Source of the DNA: Mesorhizobium sp. AR10
GTDB lineage: Bacteria > Pseudomonadota > Alphaproteobacteria > Rhizobiales > Rhizobiaceae
Assembly (NCBI RefSeq): GCF_024746795.1
Contig: NZ_CP080524.1
Span: forward strand, 3,264,001-3,328,000
Reading direction: 5' to 3'
Length of the DNA: 64,000 nt
The notes beneath the pieces were generated by a model. It had not been told where the DNA came from and did not search any database. It saw only the letters and a program-made list of their open reading frames with translations. Every line of letters starts with the position of its first letter. Position 1 is the stretch's first letter. Shown in pieces: positions 21,452 to 34,350 of the stretch. The position numbers were made by a program, and so were the translations under genes.

Positions 21452-23095
21452 ATGACCATCAATCTGCAAAAGCCGGACATCACCGAGCTGAAGCCGCGCA
21501 TCACCGTGTTCGGTGTCGGCGGAGGCGGCGGCAATGCCGTCAACAACATGATCACCGCCGGTCTGCGCGGCGTCGAGTTCGTGGTGGCCAACACCGACGC
21601 GCAGGCGCTGACCATGTCGAAGGCCGATCGGCTGATCCAGCTCGGCGCGCATGTCACCGAGGGCCTGGGCGCCGGATCGCAGCCCGAGGTCGGCCGCGCG
21701 GCGGCCGAGGAATGCATCGATGAGATCATCGATCATCTCTCCAACACCCATATGTGCTTCGTCACCGCAGGGATGGGAGGCGGCACCGGCACAGGCGCTG
21801 CTCCAGTCGTTGCAAGGGCTGCCCGCGAAAAGGGTATCCTCACCGTCGGCGTCGTTACCAAGCCGTTCCATTTCGAAGGTCAGCGCCGCATGAAGACAGC
21901 GGACCTCGGCATCGAGGAACTGCAGAAATGCGTCGATACCCTCATTGTCATCCCCAACCAGAACCTGTTCCGGCTGGCCAATGACAAGACGACCTTTGCG
22001 GACGCCTTCGCCATGGCCGACCAGGTGCTTTACTCCGGTGTCGCCTGCATTACAGACCTGATGGTCAAGGAAGGCCTGATCAATCTCGACTTCGCCGACG
22101 TCCGCTCGGTCATGCGCGAGATGGGCAAGGCGATGATGGGCACGGGCGAAGCTTCGGGCGAGGGCCGCGCAATGGCCGCCGCCGAGGCCGCGATCGCCAA
22201 CCCGCTGCTCGACGAAACCTCGATGAAGGGCGCCAAGGGCCTGCTGATCTCGATCACCGGTGGCCGCGACCTGACCCTGTTCGAGGTCGACGAAGCCGCA
22301 ACCCGCATTCGCGAAGAGGTCGACCAGGACGCCAACATCATTCTCGGCGCCACGTTCGACGAGGATCTGGAAGGCGTGATCCGGGTCTCGGTGGTCGCCA
22401 CCGGCATCGACAAATCGGCGGCTGAAATCGCCGCCGCGCCGATCTCCATCCGAGCTGCGCCGCAGAAGCCGGCCAATCGCCCGGCAGTGCCGGCCGCGGA
22501 AAACCGTCCGTCCGCTCAGCAGGCGATCTACGAACCACGCGCGGCCGATCCGGTTGCCGAGGCGATCCAGCTTGCCGAGGCCAATGCGGCGGCGATGGCC
22601 CAGGCTCGTCCGGCGCCGGTTGCCCAGGCAGACGACTTCCGCCCGCAGAGCAAGATCTTCCAGGCTCCACCCGCCCAGCCGCAAATGGTGCAGCAGCCCG
22701 TTCCGCAGCGTGAAATGCCGCAGCCGGTTGCCGCAGCACCCCAGCGCATGCCGCGGGTCGAGGATTTCCCGCCGGTGGTGAAGGCCGAAGTGGAAGCCAA
22801 GAGCCGTCCGGCCGACCATGAAAACAGCGGGCCGATGGGATTGCTCAAGCGCCTGACGAACGGCCTGACGCGGCGCGAAGAGGAGCCAGCCCGGCTGCAG
22901 CCGGCGCAGCCGCGCGAGCCGAAACTGCGCCAGGCGGCACCCGAAATGCGCCGCCTTGCCAACCAGGATCCGCAACTTTACGCGCCGCGCCGCGGCCAGC
23001 TGGACGATCAGGGCCGCCTGACGACGCAGACCCGGGCTGTCCAGGAAGACGATCAGCTGGAGATTCCGGCCTTCCTGCGCCGTCAGGCCAACTGA
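21452..23095 (+). CDS. ftsZ: Cell division protein FtsZ (tubulin-like GTPase)
   Basis: A protein of 547 residues, longer than E. coli FtsZ (383) because of a Pro/Gln/Ala-rich linker from about residue 320 to 520, as known in rhizobia. The GTPase core has [16 protein letters not shown] at the N-terminus, the tubulin signature [13 protein letters not shown] near residue 109, and [19 protein letters not shown] with the catalytic T7-loop (NLDFADV). The end [12 protein letters not shown] is the conserved C-terminal peptide that binds FtsA. FtsZ forms the cytokinetic ring. The start has GGAGAC just upstream. A strong hairpin follows the stop. Confidence 0.98.
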   Translation: MTINLQKPDITELKPRITVFGVGGGGGNAVNNMITAGLRGVEFVVANTDAQALTMSKADRLIQLGAHVTEGLGAGSQPEVGRAAAEECIDEIIDHLSNTHMCFVTAGMGGGTGTGAAPVVARAAREKGILTVGVVTKPFHFEGQRRMKTADLGIEELQKCVDTLIVIPNQNLFRLANDKTTFADAFAMADQVLYSGVACITDLMVKEGLINLDFADVRSVMREMGKAMMGTGEASGEGRAMAAAEAAIANPLLDETSMKGAKGLLISITGGRDLTLFEVDEAATRIREEVDQDANIILGATFDEDLEGVIRVSVVATGIDKSAAEIAAAPISIRAAPQKPANRPAVPAAENRPSAQQAIYEPRAADPVAEAIQLAEANAAAMAQARPAPVAQADDFRPQSKIFQAPPAQPQMVQQPVPQREMPQPVAAAPQRMPRVEDFPPVVKAEVEAKSRPADHENSGPMGLLKRLTNGLTRREEEPARLQPAQPREPKLRQAAPEMRRLANQDPQLYAPRRGQLDDQGRLTTQTRAVQEDDQLEIPAFLRRQAN

Positions 23096-23119
23096 CCTGT
23101 TAACGGTCCGTAATAATTG

Positions 23120-23153
23120 TTAACAGGCAAGCAAGAGATTGCTTGCCTGTTAA
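23120..23153 (+). terminator. Strong terminator hairpin at the end of the dcw cluster
   Basis: A perfect 15-bp inverted repeat lies 24 bases after the ftsZ stop: TTAACAGGCAAGCAA (23120-23134), loop GAGA, and TTGCTTGCCTGTTAA (23139-23153). It is followed by a short AT-rich stretch but not a pure T-run. It is the most convincing stop for the dcw transcript. The remaining bases to lpxC (to 23382) hold no gene and probably the lpxC promoter. Confidence 0.8.
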
Positions 23154-23382
23154 TCTTAAAAATGATTGCAAAACAGGAGCTTGCCAGACCAAACGTGTTT
23201 CTGATCGCCGTTACAAAGGGTAAGAAACCGTGATTTGGAGACTGTCTGCCGGACCATTATCTTCGCCCGACCAAGTTCGGCGCGCTGGGATTCGGGGAGT
23301 TGGCCCTGCCTGCCGATTAAATCAAGAGCCGCGCCCTTGGGGCTAAAGCGGACGTAGGCAGTTTTGGGCTAAGGGGTTTGTT

Positions 23383-24321
23383 TTGCACGACTATCAGACG
23401 ACACTAAAATCGCGTGCAACGCTGACGGGTACCGGCGTTCACAGCGGCAAACCCGTTACCGTTCATTTCCTGCCGGCAGATGCTGACACCGGTATCGTGT
23501 TCCAGCTTTCGAATGGAAGCGAGGGCGGCCGTGAGTTCCGCGCGCTCGTCTCCGAGGTCGGCGCCACTGATCTGTGCACCATGCTCGGCGATCCCTCGGG
23601 CGAACATATCGCCACAGTCGAGCATCTTATGGCCACGCTTTTCGGGCTTGCCATCGACAACATCGTCATCGAGATCGACGGCCACGAGGTTCCGATCCTC
23701 GACGGCAGTGCCATGGCTTTCGTGGAGGCCATAGACCAGGCAGGCATCGAAACGCTGCCGGTCAAGCGCCGCTATATCCGGGTGGTCAAGCCGGTTCGCA
23801 TTGAGAACGGAGCATCCTGGGCGGAATTCAGGCCCTACAGCGGCACGCGTTTCGAGGTCGAGATCGATTTCGAAAGCCCTGCGATCGGCCGCCAGCTCTT
23901 CGCATCCGACATGAATCCCGACATTTTCCGCCGCGATATTGCGCGCGCCCGCACCTTCGGTTTCATGAAGGACGTCGAGCGGCTGTGGGCCGCCGGCTAT
24001 GCGCTCGGCTCCTCGCTTGAAAACTCCCTGGTTATCGGCGACGACAACCGCGTCATCAACATGGGCGGTCTGCGCTATCCCAACGAGTTCGTCCGTCACA
24101 AGACGATGGATGCCATGGGCGACCTGGCGCTGGCCGGCGCCCGGTTCATCGGCTGCTTCCGTTCCTATCGCGGTGGCCACAGGCTGAACGCGGCGGCGTT
24201 GCGGCGTCTTCTGTCGGACCGGTCGGCGTTTGAGATCGTCGAGACAACACGCCGCGAGCGCGGCCGCACCGCCGAGATGAACGCTGTCAATGCGCCCGTC
24301 TTTGCGCCCTGGATGATCTGA
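23383..24321 (+). CDS. lpxC: UDP-3-O-acyl-N-acetylglucosamine deacetylase
   Basis: A protein of 312 residues starting at TTG 23383, chosen because AGGGG lies eight bases upstream and because HDYQTTLKSRATLTGTGVHS is the family N-terminus; no ATG or GTG fits. LpxC carries out the committed step of lipid A synthesis in the cytoplasm. Zinc ligands are seen in TVEHLMATLFGL (His) and RHKTMDAMGDLALAG (His and Asp), and the catalytic His in YRGGHRLNAALRR-type sequence near the end. Its position after ftsZ is usual. The TTG start may lower expression, which fits the known tight control of LpxC, but that link is inference. Confidence 0.96.
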   Translation: MHDYQTTLKSRATLTGTGVHSGKPVTVHFLPADADTGIVFQLSNGSEGGREFRALVSEVGATDLCTMLGDPSGEHIATVEHLMATLFGLAIDNIVIEIDGHEVPILDGSAMAFVEAIDQAGIETLPVKRRYIRVVKPVRIENGASWAEFRPYSGTRFEVEIDFESPAIGRQLFASDMNPDIFRRDIARARTFGFMKDVERLWAAGYALGSSLENSLVIGDDNRVINMGGLRYPNEFVRHKTMDAMGDLALAGARFIGCFRSYRGGHRLNAAALRRLLSDRSAFEIVETTRRERGRTAEMNAVNAPVFAPWMI

Positions 24322-24357
24322 ATTTTAACGACTTTCGGACTCTTATTGAGGCCTATT

Positions 24358-24379
24358 GGTGTTGCATGAATGCATCACC
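24358..24379 (+). terminator. Small hairpin after lpxC
   Basis: GGTGTTGCAT and ATGCATCACC form a near-perfect 10-bp inverted repeat (one mismatch) with a two-base centre, 36 bases after the lpxC stop. It may end lpxC transcription or act as an operator for bamD, which starts 160 bases on. There is no T-run. Confidence 0.4.
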
Positions 24380-24539
24380 GTTAGGTGAAATCGTATTGCT
24401 TGTGGGGTAACGCCAAACCGCCACAAAAATGTGCGATTGGCCGGAGATAGCGTTGCCGGGCAAGGCGGTTATGGTTTATGGCTGCTGCCCCAGACCCGAA
24501 ATGACGACTGAAATGACGCCGAAAGGGCGGAATCCAATC

Positions 24540-25409
24540 ATGTTTTTCAAGCGAGTTGGTCAATCGAAAGCGCCGCAGCGGGCTGTTTTCCTGGCGCTTT
24601 CGGTGGTTGTTCCATCGCTCTTCCTGTCGGCCTGCATGTCGTCCGAGAAGGATGTCGATCTGTCGACCTATGTCGATCAGACCGAACCGGCCGACGTTCT
24701 CTACAATCAGGGTCTCGCCAATCTGAACGCCGGGCGCCTGCAAGAGGCGAGCCGCAAGTTCGATGCGGTCGACCGCCAGCATCCCTATTCGGAATTCGCC
24801 CGCAAATCGATGGTGATGGGCGCCTTTGCGGACTATCGTCAGGGCAATTATGACGAGGCGATCGGCTCGGCCAAACGCTATCTCACACTTTATCCGTCAA
24901 CCGATGACGCGGCCTATGCCCAGTACATCATCGGGTTGAGCTACTACAGGCAGATCAAGGACGTTACCCAGGATCAGAAGGAAGCGCGCCAGACCGTGCA
25001 GACGATGCAGGATCTGGTGACCCGCTGGCCGACGTCCGAATATGTCGATGACGCCAAGGAAAAGATCCGCTTCGCCACCGACCAGTTGGCCGGCAAGGAA
25101 ATGCAGATCGGCCGCTACTATCTCGAGCGCCGCGAGTACATCGCCGCCGTAAAACGTTTCCGCAATGTGGTGGAAACCTATTCCAACACGCGCCATGTCG
25201 AGGAGGCGCTCGCGCGCCTGACCGAAAGCTACTACGCGATGGGCCTTACGACTGAAGCGCAGACCGCCGCGGCCGTACTCGGCACCAACTATCCGGACAG
25301 CCAGTGGTACAAGGATTCCTACAAGCTCCTGCAGAGCAATGGGCTTGAGCCGCGTGAGAATGCCGGGTCATGGATTTCCAAGGCCGGGAAGCTGATCACC
25401 GGCGCCTGA
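24540..25409 (+). CDS. bamD: Outer membrane protein assembly factor BamD (ComL), lipoprotein
   Basis: A protein of 289 residues from ATG 24540 ([20 protein letters not shown]). I reject the ATG at 24429 because this start places a lipoprotein signal correctly, with the lipobox LSAC (Cys at about residue 31). Tetratricopeptide-like helices follow ([60 protein letters not shown]), the typical five-TPR body of BamD. It sits at the inner face of the outer membrane in the BAM complex and helps fold beta-barrel proteins. recN starts 13 bases after its stop, as in many alphaproteobacteria. Confidence 0.95.
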   Translation: MFFKRVGQSKAPQRAVFLALSVVVPSLFLSACMSSEKDVDLSTYVDQTEPADVLYNQGLANLNAGRLQEASRKFDAVDRQHPYSEFARKSMVMGAFADYRQGNYDEAIGSAKRYLTLYPSTDDAAYAQYIIGLSYYRQIKDVTQDQKEARQTVQTMQDLVTRWPTSEYVDDAKEKIRFATDQLAGKEMQIGRYYLERREYIAAVKRFRNVVETYSNTRHVEEALARLTESYYAMGLTTEAQTAAAVLGTNYPDSQWYKDSYKLLQSNGLEPRENAGSWISKAGKLITGA

Positions 25410-25422
25410 CGCAGGCGTTGAG

Positions 25423-27096
25423 ATGCTTTCCAGACTGTCGATCCGCGATATCGTCCTGATCGAAAAGCTGGACATCGATTTCTTGCCCGGCCTTTCGGTG
25501 CTGACTGGTGAAACCGGCGCCGGAAAATCTATTCTTCTGGATGCGCTGTCGTTGGCGTTAGGCGCTCGCGGCGACGCTTCGCTGGTGCGCCATGGCGCAG
25601 CACAAGGCCATGTCATCGCAGTGTTCGACGTGCCGCGCAACCATCCCGCCCGCACGCTGCTTGCCGAGAACGCCATCGAGGACGACGGCGACATCATCCT
25701 GCGCCGCGTGCAGACAGCGGATGGCCGTACGCGCGTCTTCGTCAACGACCAGCCATCCAGCGTCACGCTGATGCGCGATGTCGGCCGCGCGCTGGTCGAG
25801 ATTCACGGCCAGCATGACGAGCGGGCGCTTGTCGATCCGGGCGCGCATCGCGAATTGCTGGACAGTTTCGGCGGTCATCTCGGCGCTGCGCGCGCGACCG
25901 GCGAGGCGTGGCGCTACTGGCGCGGCTGCGAGCAGGAATTTTCGCTCCACCGCGCCAAGGTGGAGGCGGCGGCGCGTGAAGCCGACTACCTGCGCGCTGC
26001 GGTCGCCGAATTGACCAAGCTCGACCCGCAGCCCGGCGAGGAGAGCGACCTTGCCGAATTGCGCGCGTCGATGATGCGTGTGGAAAAGATCGCGTCGGAA
26101 ATCCACGATGCGCAGGACGTGCTTTCGGGCCCGTCTTCGCCATTGCCGCAACTGGCGAGCCTCTTGCGGCGGCTGCAGCGCAAGGTGAGCGAAGCGCCTG
26201 GCCTGCTCGACGACGTGGTCAAATCGCTCGACGAAGCGATGCTGTCGCTCGATGCGGCCCAATCGGGTGTCGAAGCCGCACTTCGCGCCACCGAATATGA
26301 TCCGCAACGACTGGAGAAGGCGGAGGAGCGGTTGTTTTCGCTGCGCGCGGCTTCGCGCAAGCACAGCGTGGCGGTCGACGATCTGGCGCAATTGCGCGAC
26401 ACGATGGTCGCCGACCTTGCCGATCTCGACGCCGGCGAGGAGCGCCTGCACGGCTTGGAAAAGCAGGCCGCCGCCGCGCGCGAGGCCTACGACATTTCCG
26501 CCGCACAGCTGTCGTCGCTTCGCCATGCGGCAGCGGCCGGGCTGACCAAGGCTGTCATGGCCGAACTGCCGGCACTGAAGCTCGAACGGGCCGAGTTCAT
26601 CGTCGAGATTACGAGCAAGACCGACAACCGCATGGAAGAAGGCATCGACCAGGTCGAGTTCTGGGTGCGCACCAATCCCGGCACAAGGCCTGGGCCGATG
26701 ATGAAGGTTGCTTCCGGCGGCGAGCTTTCGCGCTTCCTGCTGGCGCTGAAGGTGGCGCTTGCCGACCGCGGCTCGGCGCCGACTTTGGTCTTCGATGAAA
26801 TCGACACCGGCGTTGGCGGCGCGGTGGCCGACGCCATCGGTCAGCGGCTGGCGCGGCTGTCGAAGCGCGTGCAGGTGCTTTCGGTGACCCACGCGCCGCA
26901 AGTCGCGGCGCGCGCGACAACGCACTTCCTGATCTCCAAATCCGGCGGCACTGACAGGGTTGCAACCGGCATTGCCGAGATGGACCGGGCAGCGCGTCAG
27001 GAAGAGATCGCGCGCATGCTGGCCGGCGCGACTATTACCGATGAAGCGCGCGCGGCCGCGGAGCGACTGTTGCGCGAGAACATCGCTGTTTTGTAG
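25423..27096 (+). CDS. recN: DNA repair protein RecN (SMC-like ATPase)
   Basis: A protein of 557 residues, the usual RecN length. The N-terminal ATPase half has Walker A GETGAGKS at residues 29-36 within LSVLTGETGAGKSILLDALS. The middle is a long coiled coil. The C-terminal half has the ABC signature VASGGELSRFLLALKVAL, Walker B TLVFDEIDTGVGGAVADAIG, and the switch VLSVTHAPQVAARA. RecN gathers double-strand break ends for recombinational repair. It starts 13 bases after bamD, so the two are probably cotranscribed. No LexA box is evident upstream. Confidence 0.96.
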   Translation: MLSRLSIRDIVLIEKLDIDFLPGLSVLTGETGAGKSILLDALSLALGARGDASLVRHGAAQGHVIAVFDVPRNHPARTLLAENAIEDDGDIILRRVQTADGRTRVFVNDQPSSVTLMRDVGRALVEIHGQHDERALVDPGAHRELLDSFGGHLGAARATGEAWRYWRGCEQEFSLHRAKVEAAAREADYLRAAVAELTKLDPQPGEESDLAELRASMMRVEKIASEIHDAQDVLSGPSSPLPQLASLLRRLQRKVSEAPGLLDDVVKSLDEAMLSLDAAQSGVEAALRATEYDPQRLEKAEERLFSLRAASRKHSVAVDDLAQLRDTMVADLADLDAGEERLHGLEKQAAAAREAYDISAAQLSSLRHAAAAGLTKAVMAELPALKLERAEFIVEITSKTDNRMEEGIDQVEFWVRTNPGTRPGPMMKVASGGELSRFLLALKVALADRGSAPTLVFDEIDTGVGGAVADAIGQRLARLSKRVQVLSVTHAPQVAARATTHFLISKSGGTDRVATGIAEMDRAARQEEIARMLAGATITDEARAAAERLLRENIAVL

Positions 27097-27219
27097 GGGC
27101 TGATCCAGCCCTCGACAGAACCGGATGGAGACGCTGCCGAACAGAGTCAGCATATGGCTCCATCCCGCTGTTTCGGCGCGGTTTTGTCAGAATTCGGCTC
27201 CCGTCGATCCGAATCCTGA

Positions 27220-30131
<2,912 letters not shown>

Positions 30132-30152
30132 CTGCCGGGGCTGGAGGCTGCG

Positions 30153-30173
30153 ACGATCATTTCCGCTGATCGT
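30153..30173 (+). terminator. Hairpin after the ligA-DUF2461 pair
   Basis: ACGATCA (30153-30159) and TGATCGT (30167-30173) form a 7-bp stem with a seven-base loop, then TTTGGCTC. It lies between the DUF2461 gene and azlC and could end the ligA transcript. The stem is short, so this is tentative. Confidence 0.4.
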
Positions 30174-30245
30174 TTGGCTCAAGCGAATTCGTGTGACAAG
30201 GCAGGCTACGCTTCCTACATACGCCGTTTCCCAAGGAGTGGGTTG

Positions 30246-30974
30246 ATGTCGGTGGAAGCAATCCCCGGAAACAGCGCCAAAAGCGATTTCTGGAACGGTG
30301 TGCGGCTCAGCATGCCCGTGGTGGTGGCGTCGGCGCCGTTCGCGCTGCTGTTCGGGGCGATTGCCGTCGATAACGGCTTCTCGGTGCTTGAGGCCTTCCT
30401 GATGAGCGCCCTGGTCTTCGGCGGCGCCAGCCAGATGGTCGGCATCGAGCTGTTCGGGCAGCATGTCGCGCCATGGCTGATCGTGCTGTCGATCTTCGCC
30501 GTCAATTTCCGCCACGTGCTTTACTCCGCCGGCATCGGCCGGCGCATCGCACACTGGCCTGTGATCCAGCAGGCGCTGGGCTATTTCGTGCTCACCGATC
30601 CGCAGTTCGCGGTGGCCGAAGCCAAGGCTGAGGCGGGCGAAACGGTCGGCTTCGCCTGGTATATGGGGCTTGGCCTGCCGGTCTATGTGTTCTGGGTGGT
30701 CGAAAGCGCGCTTGGCGCGGTGTTCGGCAAGCTCATTCCCGACACGCATGCGCTGGGCATCGATTTCCTGCTGCCGATCTATTTTCTCGGTCTGGTGATG
30801 AGCTTTCGCAAACGGCCGCTGTGGCTGCCGGTGGTGGTTGCCAGTGCAGTTGCCTCCATCATCGCCTACAAGACGGTCGGTTCACCATGGCACGTCTCCA
30901 TCGGTGCGCTCGCCGGCGTGTTGCTCGCTGTCATCCTGCCGCCCCACCATAGCGGTGTCGAGGCACGGCCATGA
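30246..30974 (+). CDS. azlC: AzlC family branched-chain amino acid exporter, large subunit
   Basis: A protein of 242 residues from ATG 30246, preceded by AAGGAG; the longer frame from 30174 lacks a ribosome site. It is a multi-pass inner membrane protein (about seven helices) with AzlC signatures: PFALLFGAIAVDNGFSVLEA, FGGASQMVGIELFG, IFAVNFRHVLYSAGI and GYFVLTDPQFAVAEAK. AzlC with AzlD exports branched-chain amino acids or analogues (in E. coli the pair YgaZH exports valine). It overlaps azlD by four bases. The substrate is inferred from the family only. Confidence 0.92.
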   Translation: MSVEAIPGNSAKSDFWNGVRLSMPVVVASAPFALLFGAIAVDNGFSVLEAFLMSALVFGGASQMVGIELFGQHVAPWLIVLSIFAVNFRHVLYSAGIGRRIAHWPVIQQALGYFVLTDPQFAVAEAKAEAGETVGFAWYMGLGLPVYVFWVVESALGAVFGKLIPDTHALGIDFLLPIYFLGLVMSFRKRPLWLPVVVASAVASIIAYKTVGSPWHVSIGALAGVLLAVILPPHHSGVEARP

Positions 30975-31267
30975 GCACGACTCTCTGGATCATCATCGCC
31001 GGTGCGATCGCGACCTATCTCACCCGTATCGGCGGTCATCTGGTCATCTCGCGCTTCGAAAACATCCATCCTCGGGTCGAGGCCGGGCTGAACGCCGTGC
31101 CGGCGGCAGTGCTGACCACGCTGGTGGCGCCGGCAGCCCTCAGCGCCGGACCGGCCGAATGGGCGGCACTGATCGTTGCCGGGCTGGTGTCGCTGCGCGG
31201 CGGGCTGATGGCCATGTTCCTGGTCGGTGCTGCGGTGCTGATCATTGCCCGGCAGTTCGTCGGGTAG
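30971..31267 (+). CDS. azlD: AzlD family branched-chain amino acid exporter, small subunit
   Basis: A protein of 98 residues with three to four membrane helices. The conserved start TLWIIIAGAIATYLTRIGGH, the loop ENIHPRVEAGLNAVPAAVLT and VAGLVSLRGGLMAMFLVGAA match the AzlD/YgaH family. It works with AzlC as the second subunit of the exporter; the ATGA overlap with azlC supports equal production. A dispersed palindromic repeat begins three bases after the stop and may end transcription. Confidence 0.92.
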   Translation: MSTTLWIIIAGAIATYLTRIGGHLVISRFENIHPRVEAGLNAVPAAVLTTLVAPAALSAGPAEWAALIVAGLVSLRGGLMAMFLVGAAVLIIARQFVG

Positions 31268-31270
31268 GGC

Positions 31271-31430
31271 GTGTCGATATTCAGGTGATGACGGCCTGCT
31301 AACGGCGGTTTCCTGCGCTTCGGGTGCTCACGCACCAAAAGTACGCTCCGCTCCGGTTCTCGGAATCCACCCAGTTGGTGGCTTCGCGCCCGTCTTCGAC
31401 TCCGGCGCGGCCTGACCTGAATCTCAACAC
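31271..31430. repeat. Palindromic intergenic repeat element, about 160 bp
   Basis: The element has imperfect terminal inverted repeats: GTGTCGATATTCAGGT at 31271-31286 and ACCTGAATCTCAACAC at 31415-31430. The inside contains nested near-palindromes, including CTCACGCACCAAAAGTACGC and the part around CCACCCAGTTGGTGG. It fills the space between azlD and the minus-strand aminopeptidase and codes for nothing. The phrasing resembles short dispersed repeats I know from rhizobial genomes; copy number in this genome cannot be seen in one window. A second, different repeat is inserted in uvrD. Confidence 0.65.
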
Positions 31431-31450
31431 ACCCTCGAGCCTTCAGAAAA

Positions 31451-33295
31451 TCAGATCTTGGCGTCGTGCGGCAGTGGTGCTGTCGCCTTCTCTAGCCAGG
31501 CCAGCGTCTCGCCGTCGAGCATTGGCCCGATCTCGGCCAGCACCCGTGCGTGGTACTGGTCGAGCCAATGCAGTTCGTCGCGCGTCAGGAGGTCGGTGCG
31601 CACCAGCCTGACGTCGATAGGCGCCAGCGTCAGCGTCTCGAAGCCATGCATGGCGATGTCGCCGCCCTCGACCGCTTCGGCCGGCGTCACCAGGACGAGA
31701 TTCTCGATGCGGATGCCGTAGGAACCTTCCTTGTAATAGCCGGGCTCGTTGGAGAGGATCATGCCGGCGAGCAGCTTTTCGGTGCCGGTGCGGGCGATGC
31801 GCTGCGGCCCTTCGTGCACGGCCAGATAGGAGCCGACGCCATGGCCGGTGCCGTGGGCGAAGTCGCAGCCATGCCGCCACAGCGCCAGCCGCGCCACCGC
31901 GTCTATTTCAGAGCCGCGTGTGCCCTGGGGAAAGCGCAGCATGGAAATGCCGATCATGCCCTTCAGCACCAGCGTGAAGCGCTCGCGCATCTCCTCGGTC
32001 GGCTTGCCGATCGGCACGGTGCGGGTGATGTCGGTGGTGCCGTCCTGATACTGCCCGCCGGAATCAAGGAGGAACAATTCACCCTTCGCGAGCTTCCGGC
32101 TCGTGGCGCGGGAGACGCGGTAGTGCATGATGGCGCCGTTCGGCCCGGCGCCGGAGATGGTGTCGAAGGACACGTCGCGCAGCGGCATCTGCGTTTCGTC
32201 GCCAGTGGCACGGCGCGTTTCCTCCAGCCTGGTGACGACGGCGATCTCGTCGAGCTTGCCGGGTTTCTGACGGTCGAGCCAGCAGAGCAATTTGGCAACA
32301 GCCGCACCGTCGCGGCGATGCGCGGCGCGACTGCCATTGATCTCGGCCTGGTTCTTGGTCGCGCGCGGAATGCGGGCAGGGTCGGGCGCGGCAATGACGG
32401 CGCCGCCATTGTCCTCGATCAGCATTTTCAGCCTTTCCGCCGCCAGCACCGGGTCGAGCGCGATCTTCGCACCGCCCTTGGCAAGAGCTGCGACCGCCGC
32501 CTCGAATTCGCCGGGCTCATGCAATTCGGCGAGTTGAGTGAGATAGGCCGCGACGGTGCGCGAAAACTTGCGCTGATCCATGAAAAGCTGGTGCGAGCCA
32601 TCGGCGGCGAGCACGGCGAAGCCGAGCGCCAGCGGTGTGTGCGGCACGTCGCCGCCGCGGATGTTGAAGGCCCAGGCAATGGAGGAGGGGTCGGTCAGCA
32701 CGGCATGGGTGGCGCCATCCTTGGCGATCACTGCTGCCAGCCGCACCAGCTTGTCTTTGGCCAGTTCGCCGGCAAAGCCGATCGGATGAATCTCGACCAG
32801 CGCCTGCGGCAGCTCGGGCTGATCCTTCCAGATGATGTCGATCGGATTGCGTTCGAGCGGCACCAATGTTGCACCAGATTGTTCGGCCGAGGCTTTCAGC
32901 GACTTGACCTCGGCCAGCGTGTGCAGCCACGGGTCGAAACCCAGCCGCGCACCCTTGCCGAGATTGTCCTTGATCCAGGCGGCAGGCGGGTTGTCGACGA
33001 GGCTCTCGATCGAAAAGATGTCGAGATCGACCTCCTGGCGCACCTGCAGCGTGTAGCGCCCGTCGACAAACATGAAGGCGCGGTCGGCAAGCACGATGGC
33101 GGCGCCGGCCGAGCCGCTGAAGCCGGTCAGCCATTTCAGCCGTGCCGAGCGGTCGGCAACGTATTCGCCCTGGTGCTCGTCGGCGCGGGGTACGATGAAA
33201 CCATCAAGCCCATTGGCCGTAAGCCATTGACGCAGCAGCGCGACGTGCGGCTTGCCGACGCTGGGATCGCCAGCGGAATCAAAGGTCTGGAACAT
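31451..33295 (-). CDS. Xaa-Pro aminopeptidase (M24, aminopeptidase P, three-domain type)
   Basis: A protein of 614 residues from ATG 33295, preceded by GAGGAGAGG. A longer frame to 33445 is not supported. Two creatinase-like N-terminal domains (RADEHQGEYVADRSARLKWL, LVDNPPAAWIKDNLGKGARL) precede the pita-bread catalytic domain. Metal ligands of M24 enzymes are visible: both Asp in LLDSGGQYQDGTTDITRTV, the His in GTGHGVGSYLAVHEGP, and the Glu in SNEPGYYKEGSYGIRIEN. The long form is that of eukaryotic-type XPNPEP1 rather than E. coli PepP (441 residues). It releases N-terminal residues before proline. It stands downstream of prmA on the same strand but 172 bases away. Confidence 0.93.
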   Translation of the reverse strand: MFQTFDSAGDPSVGKPHVALLRQWLTANGLDGFIVPRADEHQGEYVADRSARLKWLTGFSGSAGAAIVLADRAFMFVDGRYTLQVRQEVDLDIFSIESLVDNPPAAWIKDNLGKGARLGFDPWLHTLAEVKSLKASAEQSGATLVPLERNPIDIIWKDQPELPQALVEIHPIGFAGELAKDKLVRLAAVIAKDGATHAVLTDPSSIAWAFNIRGGDVPHTPLALGFAVLAADGSHQLFMDQRKFSRTVAAYLTQLAELHEPGEFEAAVAALAKGGAKIALDPVLAAERLKMLIEDNGGAVIAAPDPARIPRATKNQAEINGSRAAHRRDGAAVAKLLCWLDRQKPGKLDEIAVVTRLEETRRATGDETQMPLRDVSFDTISGAGPNGAIMHYRVSRATSRKLAKGELFLLDSGGQYQDGTTDITRTVPIGKPTEEMRERFTLVLKGMIGISMLRFPQGTRGSEIDAVARLALWRHGCDFAHGTGHGVGSYLAVHEGPQRIARTGTEKLLAGMILSNEPGYYKEGSYGIRIENLVLVTPAEAVEGGDIAMHGFETLTLAPIDVRLVRTDLLTRDELHWLDQYHARVLAEIGPMLDGETLAWLEKATAPLPHDAKI

Positions 33296-33467
33296 GACGG
33301 CCTCTCCTCGGATACTGACCACGACCGTAGCGCATGGATCCAAAAATCGGAATCGATTTCCGGGGAACACAGTGCGCAAGGATCGGCTGGTTTTTGGTCC
33401 AGCAGCCGTCCTTTTTGAGGCATCTCGTTGTCCCAAAACCGCCAAGCACTTTTGGGCGACATCCGTT

Positions 33468-34340
33468 TCACCGCTTGAGATGGATCGTCACCCAGCCCTC
33501 GCGGTGCAAGGTCCTGACATGGCGGAACTGCTGGCCGACATAGGCCGAGACTACCGCGTCGCGCTGGCGGTCGAGGATGCCCGACAGGACGATCGAACCG
33601 CCCAGCGCGATATGCCTGGCCATTTGCGGCGCCAACCGCATCAGCGGCCGCGCCAGTATATTGGCGACGATGAGGTCGAAAGGCGCGCGCGCGGCAAAGA
33701 TCGGGTGATGGAAGCCCGGCGCTGTCACCGTTTCCACCAGCGCCTTGACGTGGTTGAGGCGGGCGTTGGCGGCGGCGACCTTTATGGCGATCGGATCGAT
33801 GTCGGTCGCCAGCACGGGGATATGGGCGAGCCTGGCCACTGCAATGGCCAGCACCGCGCTGCCGGTGCCAAGGTCGAGCGCGTTGCGCGGGTGCTCGCGC
33901 CGCACGACCTGTTCCAGCATTTCGAGGCAGCCGGCTGTGGTGCCGTGATGGCCGGTGCCAAAGGCGAGGCCGGCCTCGATCTCGATGGCGAGTTCGCCGC
34001 TGTGGCGCTTCCTGCGGTCATGCGCGCCGTGGACGAAGAAACGGCCGGCGCGCACCGGCTTCAGCCCCTCCAGCGAGCGCGCCACCCAGTCGATGTCGGG
34101 CAGCGATTCGCGTGCAATCGGCTTGGACACGGAAAGGCCGGCAAGGATGGCCTTCACCCGCCTCTCGACGGCGTCAACGTCGCCATCGGCGTAGAGCGAC
34201 ACTTCGTGGATGTCGCGATCCTCGTCGACCTCCAGCACGGCGATCGGCAGGCCGTCGTCCTCGAAGGCCGCGTCGAGCGCCCCGAAGATGCGGTCGGCCT
34301 CGATCTTGCCGGTGGTGAAATAGAGCCGCGTCTGGGTCAT
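33468..34340 (-). CDS. prmA: Ribosomal protein L11 methyltransferase
   Basis: A protein of 290 residues. The N-terminal substrate-recognition domain is followed by a class I SAM methyltransferase with motif [19 protein letters not shown], motif [22 protein letters not shown], and the PrmA-specific [20 protein letters not shown] and [20 protein letters not shown]. PrmA methylates lysines and the N-terminus of ribosomal protein L11. It is ten bases downstream of the Sco-type gene on the same strand, so they are likely one transcript, though their roles are unrelated. Confidence 0.95.
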   Translation of the reverse strand: MTQTRLYFTTGKIEADRIFGALDAAFEDDGLPIAVLEVDEDRDIHEVSLYADGDVDAVERRVKAILAGLSVSKPIARESLPDIDWVARSLEGLKPVRAGRFFVHGAHDRRKRHSGELAIEIEAGLAFGTGHHGTTAGCLEMLEQVVRREHPRNALDLGTGSAVLAIAVARLAHIPVLATDIDPIAIKVAAANARLNHVKALVETVTAPGFHHPIFAARAPFDLIVANILARPLMRLAPQMARHIALGGSIVLSGILDRQRDAVVSAYVGQQFRHVRTLHREGWVTIHLKR

Positions 34341-34350
34341 GAATTGGGTG

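Noticed and set aside
23096-23125. Possible CtrA box (TTAA-N7-TTAA) after ftsZ
   Set aside because: The bases read TTAA, seven bases, then TAAT, and the site overlaps the terminator region rather than a clear promoter, so it does not meet the consensus.
31550-33418. A 622-codon frame opposite the aminopeptidase
   Set aside because: Shadow of the M24 peptidase gene, whose metal ligands are intact on the minus strand.
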